A stretch of 64,000 bases of DNA from Bacteroidales bacterium (GCA_023138875.1 JAGLOO010000057.1:26392-90391); one strand, 5' to 3'. Positions 18,020 to 28,264 are shown, numbered from the stretch's first letter. The notes: generated by a model not told the origin, from the letters alone. Program-made: numbers and translations.

Positions 18020-19708
18020 ATGAAGAATTTAGTGTTGAGTCTGAGCCTGGTTGTTTTGTTCGGTCAGGTATTTGCACAGGACCGGATTACCGGTGAAACA
18101 TTTGCCACAAGGTCGGAAGTAATCGCGCAGCATGGCATGGCCTGTACAAGTCAGCCATTGGCCACACAGGTCGCTCTGGATATATTGAAAGCCGGGGGTA
18201 ACGCTGTGGATGCAGCCATCGCTGCTAACGCGGTTCTGGGTCTTGTTGAACCCACCGGGAATGGCATGGGTGGAGATCTTTTTGCCATTGTCTGGGATGC
18301 AGAGACCAAAGAATTGTATGGACTGAATGCCAGTGGCAGGTCACCCCGGTCCCTGACCCTGGATTATTTCAAAGAGAATGAATTTGAGAAGATACCCTCA
18401 TATGGACCCCTGCCGGTTTCGGTTCCCGGGTGTGTGGATGGATGGTTTGAGTTGCATGGCAGGTTTGGATCCATGGAAATGAAACAGATACTAAAACCTG
18501 CGATTGAATATGCAAGGGGGGGATTTCCGGTGACAGAACTTATTGCCTATTACTGGGCAAGCGGAGCGAGTGAGCTGAGTCGCTACCCCAATGTGGCCGA
18601 GGTATACATGCCCGGAGGAAAAGCACCTGCCAAAGGAGAAATATTTAAAAATCCTTACCTGGCCGGCACCCTTGAGAAAATCGCAAAGAAAGGACGTGAT
18701 GCGTTCTATAAAGGAGATATCGCCAGGACGATTGATAAATTCATGAAGGAACAGGGAGGGTTTCTTTCCTACGAAGATCTGGCCGGACATACCTCTGAAT
18801 GGGTAGAACCAGTGAGTACCAATTACCGTGGTTACGATGTGTGGGAGCTTCCTCCAAATGGTCAGGGTATTGCTGCCCTTCAGATCCTGAACATCCTTGA
18901 AGGGTATGATATCGCCGCCATGGGATTTGGAAGTGCCGCGTACATTCACAATTTTGTGGAAGCCAAGAAACTGGCATTTGAAGACCGGGCCAAATATTAT
19001 GCCGATCCGGAATTCAACGAGATCCCGGTGGATGCATTGATTTCCAAAGAATATGCAGCAGGCCGAAGAGAACTGATCAATCCCCGAAGAGCTTCCTGTA
19101 TCCTGGATGCAGGTCAGATAGAGCATGGGAATACCATATACTTGACAGTAGCAGACAGCAAGGGGAATATGGTGTCCCTGATCCAGAGCAATTACCGGGG
19201 ATTGGGATCGGGAATGTGTCCCCCGGGACTGGGATTCATACTGCAGGACCGTGGTGAGTTATTTACCCTCGATGAGGGACATTACAATGTATATGAACCG
19301 GGCAAGAGGCCTTTTCATACCATTATTCCGGCATTTGTTACTATGGATGGAAAACCCTGGATGAGTTTTGGCGTGATGGGTGGATCGATGCAGCCACAGG
19401 GTCATGCCCAGATCGTGATCAACATGATAGATTTTGGCATGAATCTGCAGGAAGCAGGTGATGCGCCCAGGATCCGTCATGGAGGGTCCTCCCAGCCGAC
19501 GGGGACAAAAATGACAGATGGCGGGATGGTTTATCTTGAATCAGGAATTCCTCACGAGAGTATTCGGGAACTGGTCCGGCGCGGCCATAAGGTTCAGTTC
19601 ACCCTGGGGGGTTATGGTGGTTACCAGGCCATCTTGTGGGATGAGGAAAAGGGTGTCTATTTTGGCGCATCTGAATCCAGGAAAGACGGACAGGCAGCGG
19701 GGTATTGA
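18020..19708 (+). CDS. ggt: Gamma-glutamyltransferase (glutathione hydrolase) proenzyme
   Basis: An exported N-terminal nucleophile hydrolase that cleaves gamma-glutamyl amides such as glutathione. The 562-residue proenzyme has a signal peptide ending FGQVFAQ and the early motif HGMACTSQPLAT. Self-cleavage is expected before Thr372 (HGNTIYLTV), which becomes the nucleophile of the small subunit. The oxyanion and glycine motifs NYRGLGSGM and the late GGSMQPQGHAQ are present. The C-terminus ends ESRKDGQAAGY as in the family. It is monocistronic, downstream of a terminator and convergent with the SLC13 gene. Confidence 0.95.
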   Translation: MKNLVLSLSLVVLFGQVFAQDRITGETFATRSEVIAQHGMACTSQPLATQVALDILKAGGNAVDAAIAANAVLGLVEPTGNGMGGDLFAIVWDAETKELYGLNASGRSPRSLTLDYFKENEFEKIPSYGPLPVSVPGCVDGWFELHGRFGSMEMKQILKPAIEYARGGFPVTELIAYYWASGASELSRYPNVAEVYMPGGKAPAKGEIFKNPYLAGTLEKIAKKGRDAFYKGDIARTIDKFMKEQGGFLSYEDLAGHTSEWVEPVSTNYRGYDVWELPPNGQGIAALQILNILEGYDIAAMGFGSAAYIHNFVEAKKLAFEDRAKYYADPEFNEIPVDALISKEYAAGRRELINPRRASCILDAGQIEHGNTIYLTVADSKGNMVSLIQSNYRGLGSGMCPPGLGFILQDRGELFTLDEGHYNVYEPGKRPFHTIIPAFVTMDGKPWMSFGVMGGSMQPQGHAQIVINMIDFGMNLQEAGDAPRIRHGGSSQPTGTKMTDGGMVYLESGIPHESIRELVRRGHKVQFTLGGYGGYQAILWDEEKGVYFGASESRKDGQAAGY

Positions 19709-19722
19709 GTTTGGATTTCTGA

Positions 19723-21528
19723 CTAGAATGGCCAAAACCAGGGTATTACTAGTAGGGATATGATAAGGGCCATGATGTTGAGGGGGAGACCGATTTTCCA
19801 GTAATCACTGAATTTGTAATTGCCGATGCTCTGGACGATAAGGTTGGTTTGGTAGCCGATGGGGGTGGAGAAGCTGGCTGATGCGGCTATGCATATGGTA
19901 ATGAAAAATGGTTTTGGATCCACCCCCAGCTGGGTGGCAGCGGCGTAGGCAATGGGAAAGGTGATGGCGGCGGCGGCGTTGTTGGTAATGATCTCAGTGA
20001 AGATGTTGGTGATAATGAAAATGGCGGCCAATACCCCGATGGGTCCGAAGTCTTTGGAGAGGTTAATGGTGTTTCGGGCAATGAAATCTGCAGCCCCTGA
20101 GTTCTGCAGGGCCCGGCTGATACCGATGGCACAGGCGATGGTGATCAGTACGTCCCAGTTGATGGGTTTGGTGTATTTTTTTGGAGTGAAGATTTTCATC
20201 ATGGCCATCAATACAACGGTTACCGCCGCAAAGAAGAACATATCATATTCGTTCTTTCCATGAGCCGGGATAAACCTGCCGGCAGTGGCTCCTGCAATCA
20301 TAAAAAAGACGAGACCCAAGGAAATCCACCTGCGTCGGCGGTCCTTGGAATCGTCCATTTCACCGATCTCTGAAGCCATATAAAAAACCCTGGATTCGCC
20401 CCAGTACCTGGTGAAATGATCAGTAGTCAGCAGCATCAGGTTATCACCTGTCTTTAACTCAAGGTTTTCAAGGTTGGTGGTAATACGTTCACCATTGCGG
20501 TGGACAGCCATTACCACAGCATTATAGTGACCAAAAAAATCGAATTCACCCAGTGTTCGCTGGATCCCGGGAAAACGGGGAGCGATGACCACCTCCACCT
20601 GTTTCAGGGACTTCTTTAAGAAATTGGGATCCGCATTGTCCAGGGCAAGCAGTTTTACGTTCGAGGATTGGGTCAGGTATCCCACATCTTCTGAACTTCC
20701 GGCAACAATCAATTTGTCGTCGGCCTCAATAGCAAACGGTGAATTGGAGATACGGATGTGTTTACCCTCCCTGATTACGGTTCTGACTGTGAATTCTTTC
20801 AGTCCCGGTAAACGTCTTCTCTCAATTACTTTTCCAATTAAATTGCTGTTGACAGGAAGGTACAGGTCAAAATAGTACTCCCGGATATCATTGGGAAAAC
20901 TGAACCTGGGGATTTTCTCGCCCGGTAAGAGCCTGTTGGAGAATATGTTCATATATATGAAGCCAAAGAAAACGATGAACAAACCCACCTTGGCAAGCTC
21001 AAACATGCCCAGTCCTGCCATTCCCCTGTCCAGCATCATCCCATGAACAAGCAGGTTGGTTGAAGTTCCGATCAGGGTACAGGTTCCACCGAAAATCGTC
21101 GCATATGAAAGCGGGATAAGGAATTTCTGTGACGGGAGACTCAACTTATCGGCCCATTTTTTGAGCATGGGACCAAAGATGATCACCACAGGCGTGTTGT
21201 TCAGGAAGGCAGATATTGCTGCTACGGGGACCATAATCTGCATGAGGAGCCGGGGAATGGGTTTTCTCTTTTTCGGGAGAATGATTGCCCCTACTTTTTT
21301 CAGAACCCCTGATTCTCTTACCCCTTCACTGACAAGAAAAAGCAGTGCGACAGTGATCATTCCCTTGTTGGAAAAACCCGAAAGGGCATCTTCTGAAGAG
21401 ATGATGTCTGTCACCATGAAAACCACCAGGGCAGCAAACAGGATGAGACCGGGCCGCATGATTTCCTTCACGAGGGCAATGATCATGAGCAGAATGACGC
21501 CAAGGGCTATATAACCTGAGATTGTCAT
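19723..21528 (-). CDS. SLC13/DASS-type anion transporter with two RCK_C (TrkA-C) domains
   Basis: 601 residues: an N-terminal transport half with about five membrane segments and the hairpin region FLNNTPVVIIFGP, two cytoplasmic RCK_C domains (about residues 210-290 and 300-385), and a second transport half containing TEIITNNAAAAITFPIA. The SNT/NNTP motifs mark the DASS/ArsB-like superfamily. Substrates in this group include sulfate, dicarboxylates and other oxyanions, so the substrate cannot be fixed. Its ATG overlaps the stop of the upstream RdhA-like gene (ATGA), which implies translational coupling. Confidence 0.9.
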   Translation of the reverse strand: MTISGYIALGVILLMIIALVKEIMRPGLILFAALVVFMVTDIISSEDALSGFSNKGMITVALLFLVSEGVRESGVLKKVGAIILPKKRKPIPRLLMQIMVPVAAISAFLNNTPVVIIFGPMLKKWADKLSLPSQKFLIPLSYATIFGGTCTLIGTSTNLLVHGMMLDRGMAGLGMFELAKVGLFIVFFGFIYMNIFSNRLLPGEKIPRFSFPNDIREYYFDLYLPVNSNLIGKVIERRRLPGLKEFTVRTVIREGKHIRISNSPFAIEADDKLIVAGSSEDVGYLTQSSNVKLLALDNADPNFLKKSLKQVEVVIAPRFPGIQRTLGEFDFFGHYNAVVMAVHRNGERITTNLENLELKTGDNLMLLTTDHFTRYWGESRVFYMASEIGEMDDSKDRRRRWISLGLVFFMIAGATAGRFIPAHGKNEYDMFFFAAVTVVLMAMMKIFTPKKYTKPINWDVLITIACAIGISRALQNSGAADFIARNTINLSKDFGPIGVLAAIFIITNIFTEIITNNAAAAITFPIAYAAATQLGVDPKPFFITICIAASASFSTPIGYQTNLIVQSIGNYKFSDYWKIGLPLNIMALIISLLVIPWFWPF

Positions 21529-22796
21529 AGTTCATCCATAATGTCTGTCCAGTCAGGCAGCGGCCGCATTGGAGGCTTTCGACCGTAAAAAAGATTGTCC
21601 AATTTAATGGCAAGAGTCCGAAAAACCAAATTATTTTTGATTCCCCGCCTAATAAACCGGTGGAACCAGTCATTGGGATGGCTATAAGGACAGGCGGTAA
21701 TACACATGCCACAATCGGTACCGGAGAGGGTCCAGTAATGGTAACATTTTTCAGAATTGATCTGCCACCTTTCTACTCCATCCACCTGTTTACGAGGCCC
21801 TTCCGATATTGCAGCAGCCGGACATACATGGGCACATTTCTTACAATTGTGGCAGAAGTGGAGGGTGGTTCGATCGGGATTGGATTTGGAATATGCAAGG
21901 GGCATGTTGGTTGTTACCACAGAGATCCTGACACGCGGACCGAGATCGGGTGTCATCAGCAGACCCATCCGGCCAATGACCCCGAGTCCTGCATCTACGG
22001 CAACCAGGGGACAGATCACTTCATAGTTGCCATCAATATGGGCAGTAGCCTCATAACCCAGCTCCCTGATATATGACGCAACTTTTAAGGCGAGCACTCC
22101 TGAACGAAGGTACTGTTCTGAAGATTCCATGACAGTGGTACCTGCAGGTGCCGATTGCATCATCCGGTGATCCATTTCGACGATAATGGCTATGGCATTC
22201 CGGTGGGTTTGTTCAATGCGATCACCCGAACGTGAACCCCTGCCTTTGTGTGAGTAGAGGTGATAATCCTTCAATGGGGTAACTCCCACACTATGGGCTC
22301 CGGTCTGTTTAAGCCACCGGGTTATGAAACGGGTAACCTTAAGGAGATTTACTTTGATTTTTTTTACCGCCGTGGGTTCAAGGGGCATTGCTCCAGGTGT
22401 TCCATGTGTTTTGCTTCCAAGGAAATCAATAATTTCGAAATTGGCTTTAGAAGCTGCAAAAGTTCCTGGATGGAAATAGCGTGAATCGGCTGATAACAGG
22501 CCCGGTGCACTGCGGGACCGGTCATCCCATTCCCTGGATTCCGGATGATGGTCATAATAGGATTTATATGATTCTGTACCAGGGTTAAGCAGACGGCGGG
22601 ACAATACCGCATCAGCTTCATGAAACCTCTGTGTAGGGGGCTGGTGTTTAAATGCCCTGGCACCTTTAATGGGTAAGAAAAGGATCAGTCCGGTCACCGC
22701 AAAAATGCAGATGAAAACAATTACCAGTTCCATCAGGAGAATCAATATGCTGCAATAGTAAGAAAAATCTCTCAGATCATTTTTAAGGTTCAGCAT
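21525..22796 (-). CDS. Membrane-anchored reductive-dehalogenase-like corrinoid/iron-sulfur protein
   Basis: 423 residues with an N-terminal membrane helix (about residues 22-43) and no Tat motif. The core matches the RdhA/QueG-type fold: DAGLGVIGRMGLLMTPDLGP followed by a VRISVVTTNMPL strand. Two 4Fe-4S binding motifs follow: CHNCKKCAHVCP (CX2CX2CX3CP) and a second with CX10CX2CX3CP ending CITACPYSHP. RdhA proteins use cobalamin and two clusters for reductive cleavage of carbon-halogen bonds; QueG reduces epoxyqueuosine. The membrane anchor favours an RdhA-like protein, but the lack of a Tat signal means it may face the cytoplasm. Substrate unknown. It is coupled to the SLC13 transporter by ATGA overlap. 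Confidence 0.8.
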   Translation of the reverse strand: MLNLKNDLRDFSYYCSILILLMELVIVFICIFAVTGLILFLPIKGARAFKHQPPTQRFHEADAVLSRRLLNPGTESYKSYYDHHPESREWDDRSRSAPGLLSADSRYFHPGTFAASKANFEIIDFLGSKTHGTPGAMPLEPTAVKKIKVNLLKVTRFITRWLKQTGAHSVGVTPLKDYHLYSHKGRGSRSGDRIEQTHRNAIAIIVEMDHRMMQSAPAGTTVMESSEQYLRSGVLALKVASYIRELGYEATAHIDGNYEVICPLVAVDAGLGVIGRMGLLMTPDLGPRVRISVVTTNMPLAYSKSNPDRTTLHFCHNCKKCAHVCPAAAISEGPRKQVDGVERWQINSEKCYHYWTLSGTDCGMCITACPYSHPNDWFHRFIRRGIKNNLVFRTLAIKLDNLFYGRKPPMRPLPDWTDIMDEL

Positions 22797-22835
22797 TATT
22801 CATTATTTTAAAGATCTGACCATTGGACCTGATCC

Positions 22836-24650
22836 ATGACTCGATTTCTGTACCTGTTTGCTGTGTTGTTGTTGACGCTAAGTAGTACCTGGTCATCGGC
22901 CCAGGAAGGATTCAGCGACAAAACCAGGGCGTTATATATCCTGGATATTTCCAAATACATTGAGTTTGATGAATCCTTTCATCAACAGGATGAGTTCATT
23001 ATATCCATTCTGGATAAGGATGATCAACTATACTGGGAACTTGAGAGAATGTCCCGAACCAGGAAATTTGTTCAGGAGAAGCCTATAAAGATCATGCTCT
23101 ATTCTAATATTGATCTTCTGGGGCCAGCCAATGTGGTTTTTGTCAACAGCGAGGATAATTACCATATTGGTAATCTGCTGAAGAAACTCAATGGGAAGAA
23201 TACACTGCTTATCTCGGAAGGCTATCCATTCAGGACATCCATGATCAATTTTGTGGCCATAGATGGCCAGCCCAGGTTTGAAGCCAATGAGGAATTGATG
23301 AATCAGGAGGGCTTATTCGTGAATGAGCTTTTCCTGTCACAGGCAGTAAAAACACGGGAAGACTGGGAGGCCCTTTACGAAGTAACCGAGGATGAGTTGA
23401 AGATGGAGAAAATCATTACCGAACAGCAATATATCCTTATTGAAAGACAGCTTGGAGAGATCAGCAAGCAGGAGGCAATGATCAATGAGAATAATGAGAT
23501 CCTTTCAAGACTGAGGGGTAAGATCCTGGAACGTGAGGCGGAGATCGATCAGAAATCATTTGTCCTGCAGCAGCAGGAAGGGGAGATTGATAATCAGAAG
23601 AGAATCATTGTTGAGCAGGTGCAGGAAGTAGAAGCACAGCGTGAGATCCTGGTTCTCCAGGAACAGAGCATCAGCCTGAAAGAAGAAACCATTACACTTA
23701 GGGAAGAGGAGATCAAGGAGCAGGATGAAAAAATTGTACTGCAGGCGGAGGCCATACAGAAACAAAAAATCATCATCGCAGCTGCAGCCATTGCACTGAT
23801 ACTGGTATTCGGATTGGTTTATTTTATCTGGATCAATTACAGGAACAAGAAAAAAGCCAATGTACTGCTAATGGCTCAGAGGGATCAGATCGCCTATCAG
23901 AAAAAGCATATAACCGACAGCATTCAGTATGCCAAAAGGATCCAGACGGCCATCCTGCCTTCTATGGAACTGTTTTCTGATAAACTGGAACACTTTGTGC
24001 TTTTCAAACCAAGGGACATTGTCAGCGGAGATTTTTACTGGGCCGAAAAAATAGAGAACAAGCATCTGATCATTGCGGCCGATTGTACAGGTCACGGGGT
24101 TCCCGGCGCCTTTATGAGTATGCTGGGTGTGAGCCTGTTGAATGAAATCGTTCTTACAAAAGGGATCATCCGGCCAGATGAAATACTAAATACCCTGCGG
24201 GTAAAAATTGTCGAAGCATTGAAGCAGGATACAGATAGTGTTATAAAGGATGGGATGGACATGGCAGTCTGCCTGATCGACTATGAAAATGACAAGCTGT
24301 TATTCAGCGGATCCAATAATCCCTTATATCACATTCGCAATGGAGAGCTGACACAGGTGAAAGGTGATAAAATGCCGGTGGCCATCCATGAGGTGATGGA
24401 TCGGTTTACCCTCCATGAACTGGATCTTGTCAGTGGCGATACCTTTTATACATTCTCTGATGGGTATGCAGATCAGTTTGGCGGGCCCTTGGGAAAAAAG
24501 TACCTGGTTAAGAATTTCAGAAATCTGCTAACCTCAATCCAGGACCTGTCATTGATCGACCAGGGCATTCGTCTTGACGAAGTATTTGAAGATTATCGCA
24601 ATGATGTGGAACAGGTGGACGATGTGGTGGTCATCGGTGTAAAATACTAA
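22836..24650 (+). CDS. SpoIIE-type PP2C phosphatase with periplasmic YfiR-like domain and coiled coil
   Basis: 604 residues. A signal peptide (ending SSAQ) precedes a YfiR/DUF4154-like sensing domain (residues about 25-165). A long coiled coil rich in Glu, Gln and Lys (about 190-310), one membrane helix (IIIAAAAIALILVFGLVYFIW) and a C-terminal SpoIIE serine phosphatase follow. The phosphatase has RIQTAILPS, DIVSGDFYW, the metal-binding AADCTGHGVPGAFMSMLG, and late SDGYADQFGG and DDVVVIGVKY. Such proteins usually feed partner-switching control through anti-sigma antagonists, none of which is nearby. The 3-prime end overlaps a convergent small lipoprotein gene by 4 bases. Confidence 0.9.
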   Translation: MTRFLYLFAVLLLTLSSTWSSAQEGFSDKTRALYILDISKYIEFDESFHQQDEFIISILDKDDQLYWELERMSRTRKFVQEKPIKIMLYSNIDLLGPANVVFVNSEDNYHIGNLLKKLNGKNTLLISEGYPFRTSMINFVAIDGQPRFEANEELMNQEGLFVNELFLSQAVKTREDWEALYEVTEDELKMEKIITEQQYILIERQLGEISKQEAMINENNEILSRLRGKILEREAEIDQKSFVLQQQEGEIDNQKRIIVEQVQEVEAQREILVLQEQSISLKEETITLREEEIKEQDEKIVLQAEAIQKQKIIIAAAAIALILVFGLVYFIWINYRNKKKANVLLMAQRDQIAYQKKHITDSIQYAKRIQTAILPSMELFSDKLEHFVLFKPRDIVSGDFYWAEKIENKHLIIAADCTGHGVPGAFMSMLGVSLLNEIVLTKGIIRPDEILNTLRVKIVEALKQDTDSVIKDGMDMAVCLIDYENDKLLFSGSNNPLYHIRNGELTQVKGDKMPVAIHEVMDRFTLHELDLVSGDTFYTFSDGYADQFGGPLGKKYLVKNFRNLLTSIQDLSLIDQGIRLDEVFEDYRNDVEQVDDVVVIGVKY

Positions 24651-24877
24651 TAGCAATCCCAGTAGGTGGTAATCCCACCAACGGTAACGGGACTGGAGTT
24701 TTGTTTTTCTTCTAGGTTGTCTCCACAGAATGGAAGCGGAGTACCAAAGGTTTTATTCCCATCAGCATCGATGGTTACCAGTTCACAGGTTCCACATTCT
24801 TCAATTAATTCGCAGGCTGGAAGCATTCCCAGTACGAAAACAAATAAAGCCGAAATAAGTAAATTTCTTTTTTTCAT
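24647..24877 (-). CDS. Small cysteine-containing lipoprotein
   Basis: 76 residues from the ATG at 24877 (an in-frame GTG lies at 24889). The signal peptide ends in a lipobox-like MLPAC. The mature part is about 55 residues with four further cysteines (EECGTCEL, LPFCGDN and a terminal WDCY), perhaps two disulfides in the periplasm. No family is recognised. It is convergent with the phosphatase gene. Confidence 0.6.
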   Translation of the reverse strand: MKKRNLLISALFVFVLGMLPACELIEECGTCELVTIDADGNKTFGTPLPFCGDNLEEKQNSSPVTVGGITTYWDCY

Positions 24878-25063
24878 GAGGATTCTCACAATTACCCTGC
24901 TAAAGTATAATATGCTGCAGGTATTATCAATAATTGTATACGAGGCTTATTAACAAAAGTTCCATTTGAAGGTTTTTTTCATTTGACAATCATTTATTGT
25001 GATTCTACTGAAAACATTGAGGGCTTATTACTAAATTCGAAGCAAGAATTCCTTTGACCAAAG

Positions 25064-28000
25064 ATGTCCCGACGTAAACGCAGAATATTTCGACTATTGG
25101 GTTGGATTGTATTCGGTTTTATTTCGCTGATCCTGCTGATTACGCTGACTTTTTACCTGAGCAGGGGATGGATCATGAACCGGGCGGTGGTCTATCTCAA
25201 TAAAAATCAACCGGGAGAGGTGCAAATGGGACAAATGAACCTAATCCCATTCATGGGTTTCCCGGACGTGGCCCTCCAGCTTCGCAATGTGAGTTATTAT
25301 GAGAGAGCAATAGTCCGGGACTCACTCTACCAGGAACCCATCCTGTCGTTCAATGAAATGTATGTTTCACTGGATGTGATTGATTTAATCAGGGGAGATA
25401 TTCAGGTATCCCAGGCAAGACTTGAAGACGGTTTCATAAGAATCGAGATTTATGAAGATTCTGTTATAAATCTTGAAAAAGCACTTGGAATAAGATTTGG
25501 TGAGAAGACAGAAAACGATAGTGTGCAAGGCTTACCTTCTCTGAGGATTGCCCTGGACAAAATACAAATCTCAAATATCCTGGTCATGATGCAGGATCGG
25601 ACCAGGGATGATCATGTCAATTTAACGATAAACCGCCTGGAAAGCAGATTCAGTTATCTGCCAGAGCTTGTTGAAGCAGGAGTTGAACTAGATATTGATG
25701 TAAATGATCTAAAGTACCTGACATATAAGGCAGAAACGAGTAGAAATATTCAGATCGAGAGCGATGTTTCCCTGGATCTTGTGCATAAGCAAATTGAGAT
25801 CGCCCCCAGTTCTCTGAAGGTCTCAGGACTGGAGCTGGAAACATGGGGTTCATATGGGTTCCTTGATGAGCCGCAGGTGGATATTGCTTTCAGGGCTAGG
25901 AACACCGGATTGGATGTGTTGAATTATCTGTTTCGGGGCATACTTGATCTTGATGAAATAGAACAGATAGGGTCGGGAAGTATAAACTTGAATGGGAATA
26001 TCAATGGCAGAGTGGGGAAACAACTGCCTGTAATCCGCCTCAATGGAACAGCCGATCAGATTGGATTCAGGATTAAATCCATTCAGAAGGATGTTACCGA
26101 TATCTCTTTCAACCTGTACGCCACCAATGGGAATAAACTTGATCTCAGCGAGGGAATAATAGAAGTTGAGGGATTCAAAGCTACTTTCCCTGAGGGAACC
26201 ATTAGTGGCAATATATCAGTAAAAAACATGATATCACCTGAAGTAAATATTGAGATAAATGGAGAAGTGAACCTGGCCGGACTGGAGCAAATGGTCCAAT
26301 CTGATGCCCTTGCTGACCTGGAAGGTATTGTCAGGCTGGATTGCCGGATTGACGGAGTGGTGAACAGGAACACAGGAGAATTCCTTAATGATGCTGGATC
26401 ATTGAAAGCCATACTGAGCGATGTGGGTTTTGTGCTCAACCAGGATACTGTGAGCAGGATCAACGGAGAAGTATTTATTCAGGAGAGCATTATAAGTACA
26501 GATGGACTGGACTTTGCATTCAATGGAAATCGAATTACGCTGGGTGCGAAGATTGAGAATCTGTTGCACTATTTGCTGGATTATGAATGCGATGTGAATG
26601 CAGAAATCTCAATTGCCTCAGAAGTGCTTTATCCGGCTACACTGATCAGGGACACTTCAGTGGCCAGGATGCTGGGTGAAGAGTTAAGGGGACTGAATTT
26701 CAGTGCGGGCGCAATAATAGCGAAAAACGATCTGGATGCCTTTTTACAGAATGGCTCCATTCCTGAAGTACAGCTTTCTCTGGATAGTTTTGAAATTGAA
26801 CTGCCGGTATATGCTGATATTTCAAATATGAATGCATTCCTTACCTTTAGTTCGGATACCCTTGCATTACACCATCTGAACGGAATGATCGGTGAGAGTG
26901 GATTCAGTTTTTCCGGTCTGGTTGCAAATTTTGGAACTCTTAAAGGCCAGGATTCGGGTGCAGTTGTAAATATTGAATATGATCTGTCGTCTGATTTGAT
27001 GAGGGCAGAGGACTTCTTCACATTCAATGACGACTTCATGCTTCCTGAGACATACCAGACAGAATATCTGGAAGATTTCCGGCTTTCAGGCACTCTGGAG
27101 GTGCCGGTGTCAGGATTAATGATTGATAGTTCATCATTGGATTTTAGTTTGAATATAGTGGATCTTGGCTGGAATTTCAGGTATTATCCCCTCACTTTTG
27201 ATCAGTTCCTGGTAAAGATCAGAAGGGAGGGCAACAAGTTATTTATTGATGATTTTAGCGGAAAGATCGGTGAAAGCAACCTGAAAATGTCAGCCACCCT
27301 GGAAAATTTCACAGATTCACTCATAGAAAACATTTATGGAAGTCTTGTTCTGGAATCGGATCTCCTGGATTTCAATGAGCTGTTGAATTACCAATTGCCG
27401 GAAGAGTTAAGAGATACTGCCGGAGTGGATTCGACCGGGGTGCGTGAACCACCAAGGCTCGACCAGATTAATTATCCGGAGTTCAGTTTTGAAGTGGACA
27501 TTGAAGAATTGCGTTATGGGGAGTATAATATATATGGATTGAACGGGAGGCTGAGGGCTTCCAAAGACAAGATTTTCTACCTGGACCGCCTGGTCACTTC
27601 GGGCAAGAGTGCAGGACAGATTGAATTCAACGGCCAGTTTAATGTATCCAATCCATTGTTTTATACTTTTAGCGCTGAACTTGACATGGAAGACATGAAT
27701 ATCAATGACCTGGATTTTGAAATGCAATCGGGTGAAGAAACCTATACCCTGAAGGAGAATTTTGCAGGTTTGGTAAGCGCGAATGGCCTTGCCGAGATTT
27801 TTATCACCCCGGATCTGAAAGTTGATATGTCCAGCACCACGGCTGTTTTTAACGTGGGTATAGTGGATGGGGCGTTGATCAATTTTGCCCCCCTGCAGGC
27901 CGCTGGAAAGTACCTGGATAACAAAGATCTGAACCATGTGAAGTTTGCCACGTTCCGAAACAGTTTTCCTCTTACTCTTATGGATTCCAGGATCATTATT

Positions 28001-28264
28001 CCACTGACAATTGTGGAATCCACAATTGGTCAGCTGCTGATCGAAGGTGAACAGGGCCTGGATAACAGTTATCTGTACCTGCTGCGTGTCCCCACATGGC
28101 TCGTGAAAGGAGCCGTAAAAAGTGTACTGACAAATGCCGGGGATGAGGAAGAGGAAGACCAGATCCATGAGATGAAAATGGGTAAGTTTTTAATGATGAC
28201 TGCCTGGAGTGATGGAGAAGAATCGGAGGTAAAACTAAAGGATAGAAGAGAGGATTATCAGTGA
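25064..28264 (+). CDS. AsmA-family envelope protein
   Basis: 1066 residues with one N-terminal membrane helix (about 12-32) and a long periplasmic chain of beta strands of the AsmA/TamB-like type. The N-terminal AsmA domain shows the QPGEVQMGQMNL and PDVALQLRNV blocks, and the C-terminal AsmA_2-like part contains FNVGIVDGALINFAPLQA. Members of this family are thought to bridge inner and outer membranes for lipid or barrel-protein transport. The stop overlaps the next start (TGATG), so it is translationally coupled to the SNF2 helicase gene, an unrelated function. Confidence 0.85.
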   Translation: MSRRKRRIFRLLGWIVFGFISLILLITLTFYLSRGWIMNRAVVYLNKNQPGEVQMGQMNLIPFMGFPDVALQLRNVSYYERAIVRDSLYQEPILSFNEMYVSLDVIDLIRGDIQVSQARLEDGFIRIEIYEDSVINLEKALGIRFGEKTENDSVQGLPSLRIALDKIQISNILVMMQDRTRDDHVNLTINRLESRFSYLPELVEAGVELDIDVNDLKYLTYKAETSRNIQIESDVSLDLVHKQIEIAPSSLKVSGLELETWGSYGFLDEPQVDIAFRARNTGLDVLNYLFRGILDLDEIEQIGSGSINLNGNINGRVGKQLPVIRLNGTADQIGFRIKSIQKDVTDISFNLYATNGNKLDLSEGIIEVEGFKATFPEGTISGNISVKNMISPEVNIEINGEVNLAGLEQMVQSDALADLEGIVRLDCRIDGVVNRNTGEFLNDAGSLKAILSDVGFVLNQDTVSRINGEVFIQESIISTDGLDFAFNGNRITLGAKIENLLHYLLDYECDVNAEISIASEVLYPATLIRDTSVARMLGEELRGLNFSAGAIIAKNDLDAFLQNGSIPEVQLSLDSFEIELPVYADISNMNAFLTFSSDTLALHHLNGMIGESGFSFSGLVANFGTLKGQDSGAVVNIEYDLSSDLMRAEDFFTFNDDFMLPETYQTEYLEDFRLSGTLEVPVSGLMIDSSSLDFSLNIVDLGWNFRYYPLTFDQFLVKIRREGNKLFIDDFSGKIGESNLKMSATLENFTDSLIENIYGSLVLESDLLDFNELLNYQLPEELRDTAGVDSTGVREPPRLDQINYPEFSFEVDIEELRYGEYNIYGLNGRLRASKDKIFYLDRLVTSGKSAGQIEFNGQFNVSNPLFYTFSAELDMEDMNINDLDFEMQSGEETYTLKENFAGLVSANGLAEIFITPDLKVDMSSTTAVFNVGIVDGALINFAPLQAAGKYLDNKDLNHVKFATFRNSFPLTLMDSRIIIPLTIVESTIGQLLIEGEQGLDNSYLYLLRVPTWLVKGAVKSVLTNAGDEEEEDQIHEMKMGKFLMMTAWSDGEESEVKLKDRREDYQ

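Noticed and set aside
18491..19126. 211-codon minus-strand frame inside ggt
   Set aside because: It is fully antisense to conserved gamma-glutamyltransferase sequence, with no recognisable motif.
27407..28168. 253-codon minus-strand frame inside the AsmA-like gene
   Set aside because: Despite its length it has no domain features, and the plus-strand frame continues without break into a coupled gene.
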